Source: an uncultured Lachnospiraceae bacterium
GTDB taxonomy: Bacteria; Bacillota_A; Clostridia; Lachnospirales; Lachnospiraceae
Direction: 5' to 3'
Length of the DNA stretch: 14,289 bases
NCBI GenBank assembly: GCA_910587905.1
Contig: CAJUOF010000024.1
Coordinates: 1 to 14,289 of the forward strand
Shown in pieces: positions 7,394 through 14,119 of the stretch (position 1 is its first letter; the number at the start of each line of letters is the position of its first letter). The translations under genes were made by a program, and so were the position numbers. Under the pieces are notes generated by a model that made no database searches, was not told the origin of the DNA, and was given only the letters and a program-made list of their open reading frames with translations.

Positions 7394-7457
7394 GCCCCAA
7401 AGGCAGACCGGCAAGCGGCCGCGTGAGCGGACATTTGCCGGGCACCGCCGGGGCTTA
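7391..7457 (+). repeat. Structured repeat unit A (nested hairpin)
   Basis: An outer stem TAAGCCCC (7391-7398) with GGGGCTTA (7450-7457) encloses CCGGCAA (7408-7414) with TTGCCGG (7435-7441). Inside that, CCGC and GCGG close a GTGA tetraloop (7419-7430). The outer arm uses the acsB stop codon. About 50 bases of this unit recur nearly unchanged in unit A' at 7652-7708. Confidence 0.75.
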
Positions 7458-7461
7458 CCGA

Positions 7462-7525
7462 AGGAAATGTGCAACCGGCGTAAGCCGGTTCCGGATGCGC
7501 AAGCATACGGCAGAGCACATTTCCT
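7462..7525 (+). repeat. Three-way-junction element B1
   Basis: The outer stem is AGGAAATGTGC (7462-7472) with GCACATTTCCT (7515-7525). Arm 1 is AACCGGC-GTAA-GCCGGTT (7473-7490). Arm 2 is CCGGATGC-GCAA-GCATACGG (7491-7510). Both loops are GNRA tetraloops on the + strand only. Element B2 has the same architecture with different, compensated stem sequences. Confidence 0.75.
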
Positions 7526-7573
7526 GAGTTGATCGACTCCGGCCGGTATTTGATTCCTGCGGGAGCTTAACGA

Positions 7574-7639
7574 GGAAGCTTTGCAAGCCGACGTAAGTCG
7601 GCTGCGGATGCGCAAGCAGACGCCCTCTGCAAAGCTTCC
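7574..7639 (+). repeat. Three-way-junction element B2
   Basis: The outer stem is GGAAGCTTTGCA (7574-7585) with TGCAAAGCTTCC (7628-7639), 12 perfect pairs. Arm 1 is AGCCGAC-GTAA-GTCGGCT (7586-7603). Arm 2 is GCGGATGC-GCAA-GCAGACGC (7604-7623), with a tandem G-A mismatch. GGGAGC (7561-7566) and GCTCCC (7649-7654) could close a further stem around the element. Paralogue of B1. Confidence 0.75.
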
Positions 7640-7651
7640 GAGTATTTCGCT

Positions 7652-7708
7652 CCCAAAGGCAGCCCGGCAAGCGGCCGCCTAAGCGGACATTTGCCGGGTA
7701 CCGCCGGG
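7652..7708 (+). repeat. Structured repeat unit A' (second copy of unit A)
   Basis: CCCGGCAA (7663-7670) pairs with TTGCCGGG (7691-7698), enclosing CCGC-CTAA-GCGG (7675-7686). The flanks AAAGGCAG and ACCGCCGGG also match unit A. The outer stem of unit A is mostly lost here. A stretch with seven T (7722-7728) follows after 13 bases, so it might act as a leaky terminator. Confidence 0.7.
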
Positions 7709-7752
7709 CCATGTATTTATATTTTTTTCATCACCCATTTACATAATTTTCC

Positions 7753-7789
7753 ATTCCCGGCCGCCCTGATAGGGAGGGCGGCCGGGAAT
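7753..7789 (+). other. Perfect 15-bp hairpin upstream of acsD
   Basis: ATTCCCGGCCGCCCT (7753-7767) and AGGGCGGCCGGGAAT (7775-7789) form 15 perfect pairs around a 7-base loop. No T-run follows. It lies 76 bases before the acsD start codon and may be an RNA stability or processing element protecting the acsDCE message. Confidence 0.65.
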
Positions 7790-7794
7790 CCATG

Positions 7795-7814
7795 GGAAAC
7801 GTCGCGACGTTTCC
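7795..7814 (+). other. Perfect 20-bp palindrome upstream of acsD
   Basis: GGAAACGTCGCGACGTTTCC is self-complementary with no spacer. As RNA it would make an 8-bp hairpin with a CGCG loop; as DNA it could be a dimeric regulator site. No clear promoter overlaps it, which favours the RNA reading. It ends 34 bases before the acsD ribosome binding site. Confidence 0.6.
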
Positions 7815-7865
7815 TATTACTTGAGAAGCTACTTTATCAGAAAATTTTAAGGAGGCGAGTAGGAA

Positions 7866-8807
7866 ATGCCGTTTACAAAGAAATTACAGAAATTCAACGC
7901 AACCATTCGCACCGTTGAAGTCGGAACCGGCGACAAGACTACAAAACTGGGAGGCGGAAACACCTTCCCTTTCTACAGCTTTGACGCTCCGACGGCCAAC
8001 ACGGCGAAGATCGGTATCGAAATCTCCGACCTGGGACTTGCCCATGAGCCCGACTGCATCAAGGAAGTCTATGCAGGTTGCGAGACCGTGGCAGACATGG
8101 CGAAGAAGGCTGTCACCATCGAGGGCGTTGATTTCCTTTGCCTGAGATTAGAGGGTGGAGACCCCAACGGCGAGAACCGTCCGGTGGAGGAGCTGGTTGC
8201 CGTTGCGAAGGAAGTGGCCGAGGCCGTTGACTTCCCGCTTGTGGTGGAAGGCTGCAAGAACGTGGAGAAGGACGCGGAGCTGCTTTCCAAAGTTGCCGAG
8301 GCCCTTCAGGGAAAGAACGTACTCTTACTGTCCGCAAAGGAAGAAAACTACAAGAACATCGGCGCTGCCGCCGGACTTGCCTACAATCAGTTGGTCGGCG
8401 CGGAGTCTGCCGTGGACATCAACCTGGCGAAGCAGCTTAACGTGCTGCTCAAACAGCTCGGCGTGGATTCCGGCAAGGTGGTCATGAACGTCGGTTCTTC
8501 TGCCGCGGGTTATGGCTTTGATTACCTGATTTCCACTTTGGACCGGGTAAAGGCGGCCGCTCTGGGACAGAATGACGATTCTCTGCTGATGCCCATCATC
8601 ACTCCTGTGGCATCCGAAACCTGGTCCGTGAAAGAATCTGTGGCCACGGAAGAGGACGCTCCCGGATGGGGATGCGTTGTGGAGAGAGCAATTGACATGG
8701 AGATCGAAACTGCGGTTGCTTGTCTGGCCTGCGGCTCTGACGCCGTGATCCTTAAGCATCCCACTTCGGTTGCAACGGTTTCCAAGTTGATCGGCGCGTT
8801 AAGCTAA
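7866..8807 (+). CDS. acsD: Corrinoid iron-sulfur protein small subunit, AcsD
   Basis: The 313 residues form the TIM-barrel small subunit of the corrinoid iron-sulfur protein, the methyl carrier between AcsE and AcsB. Recognisable stretches include FPFYSFDAPTAN, IEISDLG, DFLCLRLEGGDPNG and the C-terminal SDAVILKHPTSVATV. The small subunit binds no iron-sulfur cluster itself; it helps hold the cobamide at the interface with AcsC. AAGGAGG at 7849-7855 lies 10 bases before the ATG. acsC follows after 21 bases, as expected for a 1:1 complex. It is separated from acsB by the long structured interval, so its expression may be set partly independently. Confidence 0.95.
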   Translation: MPFTKKLQKFNATIRTVEVGTGDKTTKLGGGNTFPFYSFDAPTANTAKIGIEISDLGLAHEPDCIKEVYAGCETVADMAKKAVTIEGVDFLCLRLEGGDPNGENRPVEELVAVAKEVAEAVDFPLVVEGCKNVEKDAELLSKVAEALQGKNVLLLSAKEENYKNIGAAAGLAYNQLVGAESAVDINLAKQLNVLLKQLGVDSGKVVMNVGSSAAGYGFDYLISTLDRVKAAALGQNDDSLLMPIITPVASETWSVKESVATEEDAPGWGCVVERAIDMEIETAVACLACGSDAVILKHPTSVATVSKLIGALS

Positions 8808-8828
8808 TACGGACAGGAGGAGAAAACA

Positions 8829-10211
8829 ATGGCATTAACTGGTATTCAGATTTTTAAACTGACACCTAAGAAAAACTGCAAGGAATGCGGTTGCCCCACC
8901 TGTATGGCATTCTCCATGAAGGTGGCACAGGGCGCAATGACGATCGATCAGTGCCCTCATATGAGCGACGAGGCAGTGGCGACTCTCTCTGAGGCGTCCG
9001 CACCGCCCATGAAGACCATCAAGGCAGGCTTCAAGGCCTTTGCTGACAATAAGAACGATACGGAAAAAGAATTTGCACTTGGCGGCGAGACTGTTCTGTT
9101 CCGCCACGAGAAGACCTTTGTCAATAAGACCAGATATGCGGTCTCCGTGTGCACCTGCATGGACGACGCGGCCGTGGACGCAAGACTTGCTTCCGTGGCG
9201 GCCATCGACTATGACCGGATCGGCGACCGGATGTACGTGGAATTTGTTGCCGTGGACTGCGGGGAGGGAGTTGCTCCCGACGCTTACGCCGCCCTGGTGA
9301 AGAAGGCGGACGGCGCTGGAAGGCCCCTGATCCTGAACGTGAAGGACGAAGCCTGCGCGAAGGCGGCTCTGGATGTCTGCAAGGACAAGAAACCGATCTT
9401 GAATGCGGCTGACGCTTCCAACTACGAGGCCATGAGCAAGCTGGCGACGGATGCGGGCGTGGTTCTGGGCGTGACCGGCGCTTCCGTAGAAGAGCTTTAC
9501 GACACCGTGGCCGCTCTCGAGAAGGCCGGAAATAAGAACCTGATCCTGGATCTGGGCACGGCTTCCGTGAAAGACGCGTTCGAAAAGGCCGTCCTTGTCC
9601 GCCGCGCGGCATTGAAGGACAACGACAGGACCTTCGGCTATCCCAGCATCGTGAACGTCGGCAAGCTGGCTTCCGGCGATTCCCATATGCAGGCGGCTCT
9701 GGCGGCCCTGTTCACCATGAAATACGGCTCCGTCGTCGTGATGGAGGAGATGAGCTATGCACAGGCCCTTCCTCTTTACGGCCTGAGACAGAACCTGTTC
9801 ACCGATCCTCAGAAGGCTCCCAGGATCGAGCCCGGCATCTACCCGATCAACGGCGCCGACGAGAATTCCGTCTGCCTGACGACGGTGGACTTCGCCCTGA
9901 CCTACTTCCTGGTATCCGGCGAGCTGGAGCGTTCCGGCGTTCCTTGCAACCTGCTGATCAGCGACGCAGGCGGACTTTCCGTACTGACTTCCTGGGCGGC
10001 CGGCAAGTTCTCCTCCGGTTCCATCGCGAAGTACATTCAGGAGTTCGAGATTGAGAACAAGATCAAGAACCGCACCCTGATCATTCCCGGCAAGGTAGCC
10101 GTATTGAAAGGTGATTTGGAAGCGAAGCTTCCCGGATGGAACATCGTGGTTGGACCGACCGAGGCGGTCATGCTGGTGAAATTCCTGAAAGACATGCAGG
10201 CAAACGCATAA
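8829..10211 (+). CDS. acsC: Corrinoid iron-sulfur protein large subunit, AcsC
   Basis: The 460 residues start with the 4Fe-4S domain: C17, C20, C25 and C42 in the pattern C-x2-C-x4-C-x16-C (KNCKECGCPTCMAF...IDQC). A TIM-barrel domain and a C-terminal cobamide-binding domain follow (LLISDAGGLSVLTSWAAGKF and later). It carries the methyl group on Co(III), delivers it to AcsB and uses its cluster for reductive reactivation. An AGGAGG ribosome binding site lies just upstream at about 8816-8821. A 480-codon open frame runs antisense to nearly the whole gene but is a base-composition shadow. Confidence 0.96.
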   Translation: MALTGIQIFKLTPKKNCKECGCPTCMAFSMKVAQGAMTIDQCPHMSDEAVATLSEASAPPMKTIKAGFKAFADNKNDTEKEFALGGETVLFRHEKTFVNKTRYAVSVCTCMDDAAVDARLASVAAIDYDRIGDRMYVEFVAVDCGEGVAPDAYAALVKKADGAGRPLILNVKDEACAKAALDVCKDKKPILNAADASNYEAMSKLATDAGVVLGVTGASVEELYDTVAALEKAGNKNLILDLGTASVKDAFEKAVLVRRAALKDNDRTFGYPSIVNVGKLASGDSHMQAALAALFTMKYGSVVVMEEMSYAQALPLYGLRQNLFTDPQKAPRIEPGIYPINGADENSVCLTTVDFALTYFLVSGELERSGVPCNLLISDAGGLSVLTSWAAGKFSSGSIAKYIQEFEIENKIKNRTLIIPGKVAVLKGDLEAKLPGWNIVVGPTEAVMLVKFLKDMQANA

Positions 10212-10248
10212 GGTTTCTTCTGCAAAAGAAAAGCTTTGACCATAAAGT

Positions 10249-10304
10249 ATCCGGCAAAATGCATGGTGCCGGGGCATGCCCTGTGCCGGTGCGTTTTGCC
10301 GGAT
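10249..10304 (+). other. Long hairpin between acsC and acsE, no U-tract
   Basis: ATCCGGCAAAATGCA (10249-10263) pairs with TGCGTTTTGCCGGAT (10290-10304): 14 Watson-Crick pairs and one G-U. The 26-base loop contains its own palindrome GGGCATGCCC (10272-10281). No T-run follows; the acsE ribosome binding site AAAGGAG starts within about 10 bases. Probably an RNA stability or processing element. Confidence 0.65.
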
Positions 10305-10326
10305 TTAAGAAAAGGAGAATAAGAGA

Positions 10327-11112
10327 ATGGAAAAATTCATTACCATCGGCGAAAGACTTTCCACCACGGCTCCCACCGTCAACAAAGCCTTCTTGGCAAG
10401 AGATCCGGAACCCATCTTGAAGAGGGCGAAAGCCCAGCTTGACGCCGGCGCCGTTTATCTGGACGTGAACATCGGACCTGCGGAAGGCTACGGTGAGGAT
10501 CTGATGAAGTGGGCAGTCACGCTCCTTCAGGAGAATTTTGACAATGTTCCGCTGGCTCTCGACACCTCCAACAAGGCGGCCATCGAGGCTGGTATCTCTG
10601 TTTACAATCGTTCCAAGGGCAAACCCATCGTGAACTCCGCCGACGCGGCCGGAAGGATCGAGTTTGTGGACCTGGCGGCTGCCAACGACGCCATCGTCAT
10701 CGCGCTGTGCAACGGCGAGGGCATCGCGGCCGACAATGACGAGCGTATGGCTTACTGCACCCAGCTCTTAGAGAGAGGCCTGGGCCTTGGCATGGCAGAA
10801 GAAGACATGTGGTTCGACCCGCTCTTCGTCGTCATCAAGGGCATGCAGGATAAGCAGATGGACGTTCTGAACTTCATCGGCGACCTGACCGACATGGGTC
10901 TCAAGACCACCGGCGGACTTTCCAACAACTCCAACGGTATGCCCAAGCACATCCGTCCCATCATGGACTCCGCCATGATCGCCATGGCCATGATGAAGGG
11001 CTTTACATCCGCCATCGTGAACCCCAACGACCTGAGACTGATGGAGACCATCAAGTCCTGTGACATTATCCGGAACGCGACCCTGTATGCAGATTCTTAC
11101 CTTGAAGTTTAA
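10327..11112 (+). CDS. acsE: Methyltetrahydrofolate:corrinoid iron-sulfur protein methyltransferase, AcsE
   Basis: AcsE transfers the methyl group of 5-methyl-tetrahydrofolate to the Co(I) cobamide of AcsCD. The 261 residues match the roughly 262-residue Moorella enzyme. Pterin-binding TIM-barrel motifs are present in order: DVNIG (46-50), LALDTSN (76-82), NSADA (103-107) and TGGLSNNSNGMP (195-206), which includes the asparagine that contacts the pterin N5 in the family. The start follows AAAAGGAG at about 10310-10317. acsV follows after a 23-base gap. Confidence 0.96.
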   Translation: MEKFITIGERLSTTAPTVNKAFLARDPEPILKRAKAQLDAGAVYLDVNIGPAEGYGEDLMKWAVTLLQENFDNVPLALDTSNKAAIEAGISVYNRSKGKPIVNSADAAGRIEFVDLAAANDAIVIALCNGEGIAADNDERMAYCTQLLERGLGLGMAEEDMWFDPLFVVIKGMQDKQMDVLNFIGDLTDMGLKTTGGLSNNSNGMPKHIRPIMDSAMIAMAMMKGFTSAIVNPNDLRLMETIKSCDIIRNATLYADSYLEV

Positions 11113-11135
11113 TTAAGAGATAAGGACGGACTGCC

Positions 11136-13073
11136 ATGTACAAGGTAACATTTAAGTTTGAAAGCGGCGAGGGCATAACTGCCTTCGCTGCTTCCGGTGA
11201 AAACCTTCTTGAGGTAGCGAGAAAAACGAACGTAGCTATCGACGCGCCCTGTTCCGGCAACGCCGCCTGCGGCAAGTGCCGGGTGAAGCTCCTTTCCGGG
11301 GAGTTGAATTCCCAGAAGACACGCCATATCACCGACGAGGAATACGCGGCCGGATGGCGGCTTGCCTGCGTGAGCAAGGTGGACGCCGACGTGGAGGTCA
11401 TGGTTCCCGATATCGCTTCTGCCTACAAAGGGCGGATGAAGGCGGCGGACCTTAGCTCTCCGGCGGAGGTCAAGATCTTCACAGAAGCCAAGGAGCAGCT
11501 TGAGACGGCGGGAATTTCTTTAAAGAACAGCTTGGAGCTGATTCAGGTTTCCATGGAAGCCCCCACCTTGGACGACACCATGCCGGACGTGGAACGGGTG
11601 GAGCGTGCGGTAGCGGCGGCCACAGGAGTTTCCCGGGTGCGGATCCCTTACAGCGTGTTAAAATCCCTTCCGGATAAGCTCCGGGAGGCGGATTTCAAGG
11701 TCCAGTGCATCATCCGGCGGACGGCGAAGAACATTTTCGTCTATGACCTGTTCCCCATGGACGTCAAGGTGCGGGCCGGCGGGCTGGTGGTGGACATCGG
11801 CACGACCACGGTTTCCGCCCTGATCATTGACATGTTGAACGGCGACATCCTGGCCAAGGCTACCACCGGAAACGGGCAGATCCGTTACGGGGCCGACGTC
11901 ATCAATCGGATCATCGAGTCCAGGAAGGCGGGCGGCCAGAAAAAACTTCAGGACGCGGTCATCAAAGAAACCATCAATCCCCTGATCCATACCATGTGCA
12001 AGACCTCTGGTATGAAGCCGGCATGGATCTACCGGATGTGCGTGGGAGCGAACACGACCATGAATCACCTTCTGGTCGGCGTCAACGCGGAACCTCTGCG
12101 GACGGAGCCTTATATCCCGGCTTTCTTTAAGACCAATGCGGTTTTCGCCAACGATCTGGGGATCGACATCAATCAGGATGCCCACATCATCATCGCCCCC
12201 AACATCGGAAGCTACGTGGGCGGCGACATCACGGCGGGGACCCTGGTGAGCATGATCTGGAACCGTCCGGAGTATTCGGTGTTTATCGACCTGGGAACCA
12301 ACGGCGAGATCGTCTTCGGCAATTCCGATTTTCTGATGAGCTGCGCCTGCTCGGCCGGTCCGGCCTTTGAGGGCGGTGACATCAGTTGCGGCATGCGTGC
12401 CACCGACGGTGCCATCGAAGCCTGCTCCATCGACGCGAAGACCATGGAGCCGACCTTCTCCGTGATCGGGGACGAGGGGGAGAAACCGGTGGGACTCTGT
12501 GGCTCCGGCATCATCGACGTGATCAGCGAACTGTTCCGCTGCGGCATCATCAGTCCCAAGGGCAAGTTTGTCCGGGAAGGGGAGCGGGTCCGCCATGACA
12601 AGTACGGCATGGGGAGTTACGTGCTGGCCTTTAAGGAGCAGGCAGGCTCCGTGAAGGACGTGGAGATCACCGAGGTGGACATCGACAATTTCATCCGTGC
12701 CAAGGGCGCCATCTTCTCGGCCATCCAGACGCTTCTCACGTCCCTGGATTTTGACGTGTCCATGGTGGACGACGTGTACGTGGCCGGTGGAATCGGCAGC
12801 GGCATCAACATGAAGAATGCGGTGGGCATCGGCATGCTTCCCGACATTCCCCTGGAGAAGTTCCACTACATAGGGAATTCTTCCCTGTCCGGTGCTTACG
12901 CCATGCTGCTGTCCGGGGAAGCGGAGCGGAAGGTCTATGAACTGGCCCAGAGCATGACATACCTGGAACTTTCCACCACGCCCGGCTATATGGATGAATT
13001 TGTGGCGGCCTGCTTTATTCCTCATACCAACAGCGGCCTGTTCCCGTCCGTGAGCCAGGAATCCCTAGATTAA
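11136..13073 (+). CDS. acsV: Reductive activator of the corrinoid protein (ferredoxin-ASKHA ATPase), AcsV/RACo
   Basis: The 645-residue protein restores the inactive Co(II) form of the corrinoid iron-sulfur protein to Co(I) using ATP. The N-terminus is a 2Fe-2S ferredoxin domain with C39, C45, C48 and C78 (APCSGNAACGKC...RLAC). After a linker and middle domain, an ASKHA-type ATPase domain begins near residue 206 (GGLVVDIGTTTVSALIID) and continues with FIDLGTNGEIVFG and CSAGPAFEGGDISCGMRA. This matches RACo-type activators of acetogens. It follows acsE closely, and the weak ribosome binding site (AAGGAC) may indicate lower, catalytic levels of the activator. Confidence 0.94.
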   Translation: MYKVTFKFESGEGITAFAASGENLLEVARKTNVAIDAPCSGNAACGKCRVKLLSGELNSQKTRHITDEEYAAGWRLACVSKVDADVEVMVPDIASAYKGRMKAADLSSPAEVKIFTEAKEQLETAGISLKNSLELIQVSMEAPTLDDTMPDVERVERAVAAATGVSRVRIPYSVLKSLPDKLREADFKVQCIIRRTAKNIFVYDLFPMDVKVRAGGLVVDIGTTTVSALIIDMLNGDILAKATTGNGQIRYGADVINRIIESRKAGGQKKLQDAVIKETINPLIHTMCKTSGMKPAWIYRMCVGANTTMNHLLVGVNAEPLRTEPYIPAFFKTNAVFANDLGIDINQDAHIIIAPNIGSYVGGDITAGTLVSMIWNRPEYSVFIDLGTNGEIVFGNSDFLMSCACSAGPAFEGGDISCGMRATDGAIEACSIDAKTMEPTFSVIGDEGEKPVGLCGSGIIDVISELFRCGIISPKGKFVREGERVRHDKYGMGSYVLAFKEQAGSVKDVEITEVDIDNFIRAKGAIFSAIQTLLTSLDFDVSMVDDVYVAGGIGSGINMKNAVGIGMLPDIPLEKFHYIGNSSLSGAYAMLLSGEAERKVYELAQSMTYLELSTTPGYMDEFVAACFIPHTNSGLFPSVSQESLD

Positions 13074-13116
13074 AGGCGCACGGTCCGCCGGAAAAAAATT
13101 AAGGAACCCCAATTTT

Positions 13117-13764
13117 ATGAATATTCCTTATGAAAAGAATCAAAAAGAGAGAGTCCCCTTCGAGACCTACAAGGCCCGTTACCGCGAGGTGGACCCGGAG
13201 CTTTTATCCGAGGTATCCGGCGTTCCCTATGACCGGGAAAAACGGCTTTTTTCGGTGACTCTCATGAATAAGCGGTATACCATCAGCCATCCGGACTTTG
13301 AGACGGTCTGTCTGGACGGGGACGGTTCTTATGCGCCGCTTCTCGACAACCTGGAAACGAAGATTCTTCTCGTCCGCTATCTCCTGGAGGGGAAGCGGGT
13401 TGCTTCCCAGGGGAATTTTTACGCCTATGCGGATATGCCCTGGGGGAACCATTACAATCAGGTGTTCCAGGGAAGGTGCGTGAAGCGCCTGGCCTTTGGC
13501 TTTGGTTTCAGCCTGGACAAATTTTGTCGGGTCATGGAGAAGCTTGAGGGCAAAAAACTTTCCGTGGGAGATGCGGGCTATGAGTTTGCATTCCTGGATG
13601 ATCTGAAGCTTCGCTTTATGATCTGGGAGGGGGACGAAGAGTTTCCGCCCTCCGCTCAGATTTTATTCTCCGATAATTTTTCCTCCGCCTTTCACGGGGA
13701 GGACATGGCGGCCGTGGGGGACATCTCCATCGGCACGCTGAAAGCTTTAGCCAGAGAGTTGTGA
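13117..13764 (+). CDS. DUF3786 family protein
   Basis: The 215-residue soluble protein has no signal peptide, membrane segment or cysteine cluster. I assign it to DUF3786 from the overall pattern: an early PFETYKARY segment, PDFETVCLDG, ILLVRYLLEGK, and a NHYNQVFQGRCVKRLAFGFG core. From memory, members are often found beside Wood-Ljungdahl and corrinoid-protein genes in anaerobes, and the biochemical role is unknown. It follows acsV after 43 bases with AAGGAA at 13101-13106 as ribosome binding site, so it is probably co-transcribed. A role in corrinoid-protein handling is inference from context only. Confidence 0.75.
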   Translation: MNIPYEKNQKERVPFETYKARYREVDPELLSEVSGVPYDREKRLFSVTLMNKRYTISHPDFETVCLDGDGSYAPLLDNLETKILLVRYLLEGKRVASQGNFYAYADMPWGNHYNQVFQGRCVKRLAFGFGFSLDKFCRVMEKLEGKKLSVGDAGYEFAFLDDLKLRFMIWEGDEEFPPSAQILFSDNFSSAFHGEDMAAVGDISIGTLKALAREL

Positions 13765-13782
13765 TGTAAGGCTGTTCGATAC

Positions 13783-13791
13783 TGGTATAAA
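13783..13791 (+). promoter_or_regulatory. Possible extended -10 element for fhs
   Basis: TGGTATAAA is an extended -10 (TGn-TATAAA) 19 bases after the preceding stop codon. There is no good -35. Transcription from here would start at about 13798, inside the conserved block of the riboswitch-like leader, which argues against it being the only promoter. Confidence 0.3.
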
Positions 13792-13793
13792 GT

Positions 13794-13860
13794 AGAGTAG
13801 GTATTGTGCGTCAAGTGTCACCGGATGGAATGTTGAGGGTGAACGAAAGATGTGAACCTG
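13794..13860 (+). promoter_or_regulatory. Tetrahydrofolate-riboswitch-like core in the fhs leader (candidate)
   Basis: AGAGTAG (13794-13800), GCGTCAAGTGT, a CACC/GGTG stem around a 13-14 base loop with ATGGAATGTTG, then AACGAA match in order and exact spacing the Streptococcus mutans THF riboswitch as I remember it (about 35 of 54 aligned bases, no gaps). A THF sensor fits upstream of formate-tetrahydrofolate ligase. Against it: the 3' half does not match, and no CATTC partner for the loop pseudoknot is visible downstream. The rival reading, a group II intron 5' end at GTGCG (13806-13810), is discussed in the findings. Confidence 0.45.
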
Positions 13861-14111
13861 GAGAGAGGGGGAAAGGGTGAACGAAGACAGTTCACCCATA
13901 CCTGTATGTGCTGTGAAGCGCGCACGGAGGGGGGAAACCATCTGCGTTACAATGCCGCGTTCGCTACTGTACACCCAAAGGGTATGCCTGAATGCGGATC
14001 CCTGCGGGATAGGCGGACTACGTCCGTCAAGGTATATATAATGGCAGAAATTCTGCCAGTGACTAACCAACATATGTACAGGCGGGTGAGAAGCCCGGCG
14101 AGAAAGGAGAG
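13848..14111 (+). other. Remainder of the long structured leader before fhs
   Basis: There is no convincing gene in this stretch. Several local hairpins are visible: GGGTGAA/TTCACCC (about 13875-13897), ATCCC-TGC-GGGAT (13998-14010), CGGAC-TAC-GTCCG (about 14014-14026), TGGCAG/CTGCCA (14042-14058) and CGGG/CCCG (14083-14097). None is followed by a T-run. Both strands have open frames through here, but they run into or out of fhs and look non-coding. Confidence 0.5.
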
Positions 14112-14119
14112 ATGTTATT

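Noticed and set aside
7391..7708. CRISPR array or insertion sequence
   Set aside because: There are only two copies of each unit, spacing is irregular, units are internally palindromic, and no transposase, terminal repeats or cas genes are present.
7455..7712. Antisense open frames in the acsB-acsD gap as genes
   Set aside because: The predicted peptides repeat because the DNA repeats; stem-loop structure explains the sequence better and no ribosome binding sites are visible.
7713..7728. Clear intrinsic terminator between acsB and acsD
   Set aside because: A T-run is present but starts well after the end of hairpin A', interrupted by ATGTATTTATA. At most a leaky terminator, so I did not list it separately.
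8835..10277. 480-codon open frame antisense to acsC, and similar long antisense frames under cooS, acsB and acsV
   Set aside because: They mirror strongly supported genes in GC-rich codons, have low-complexity His/Gly/Val-rich translations, no ribosome binding sites and no family character.
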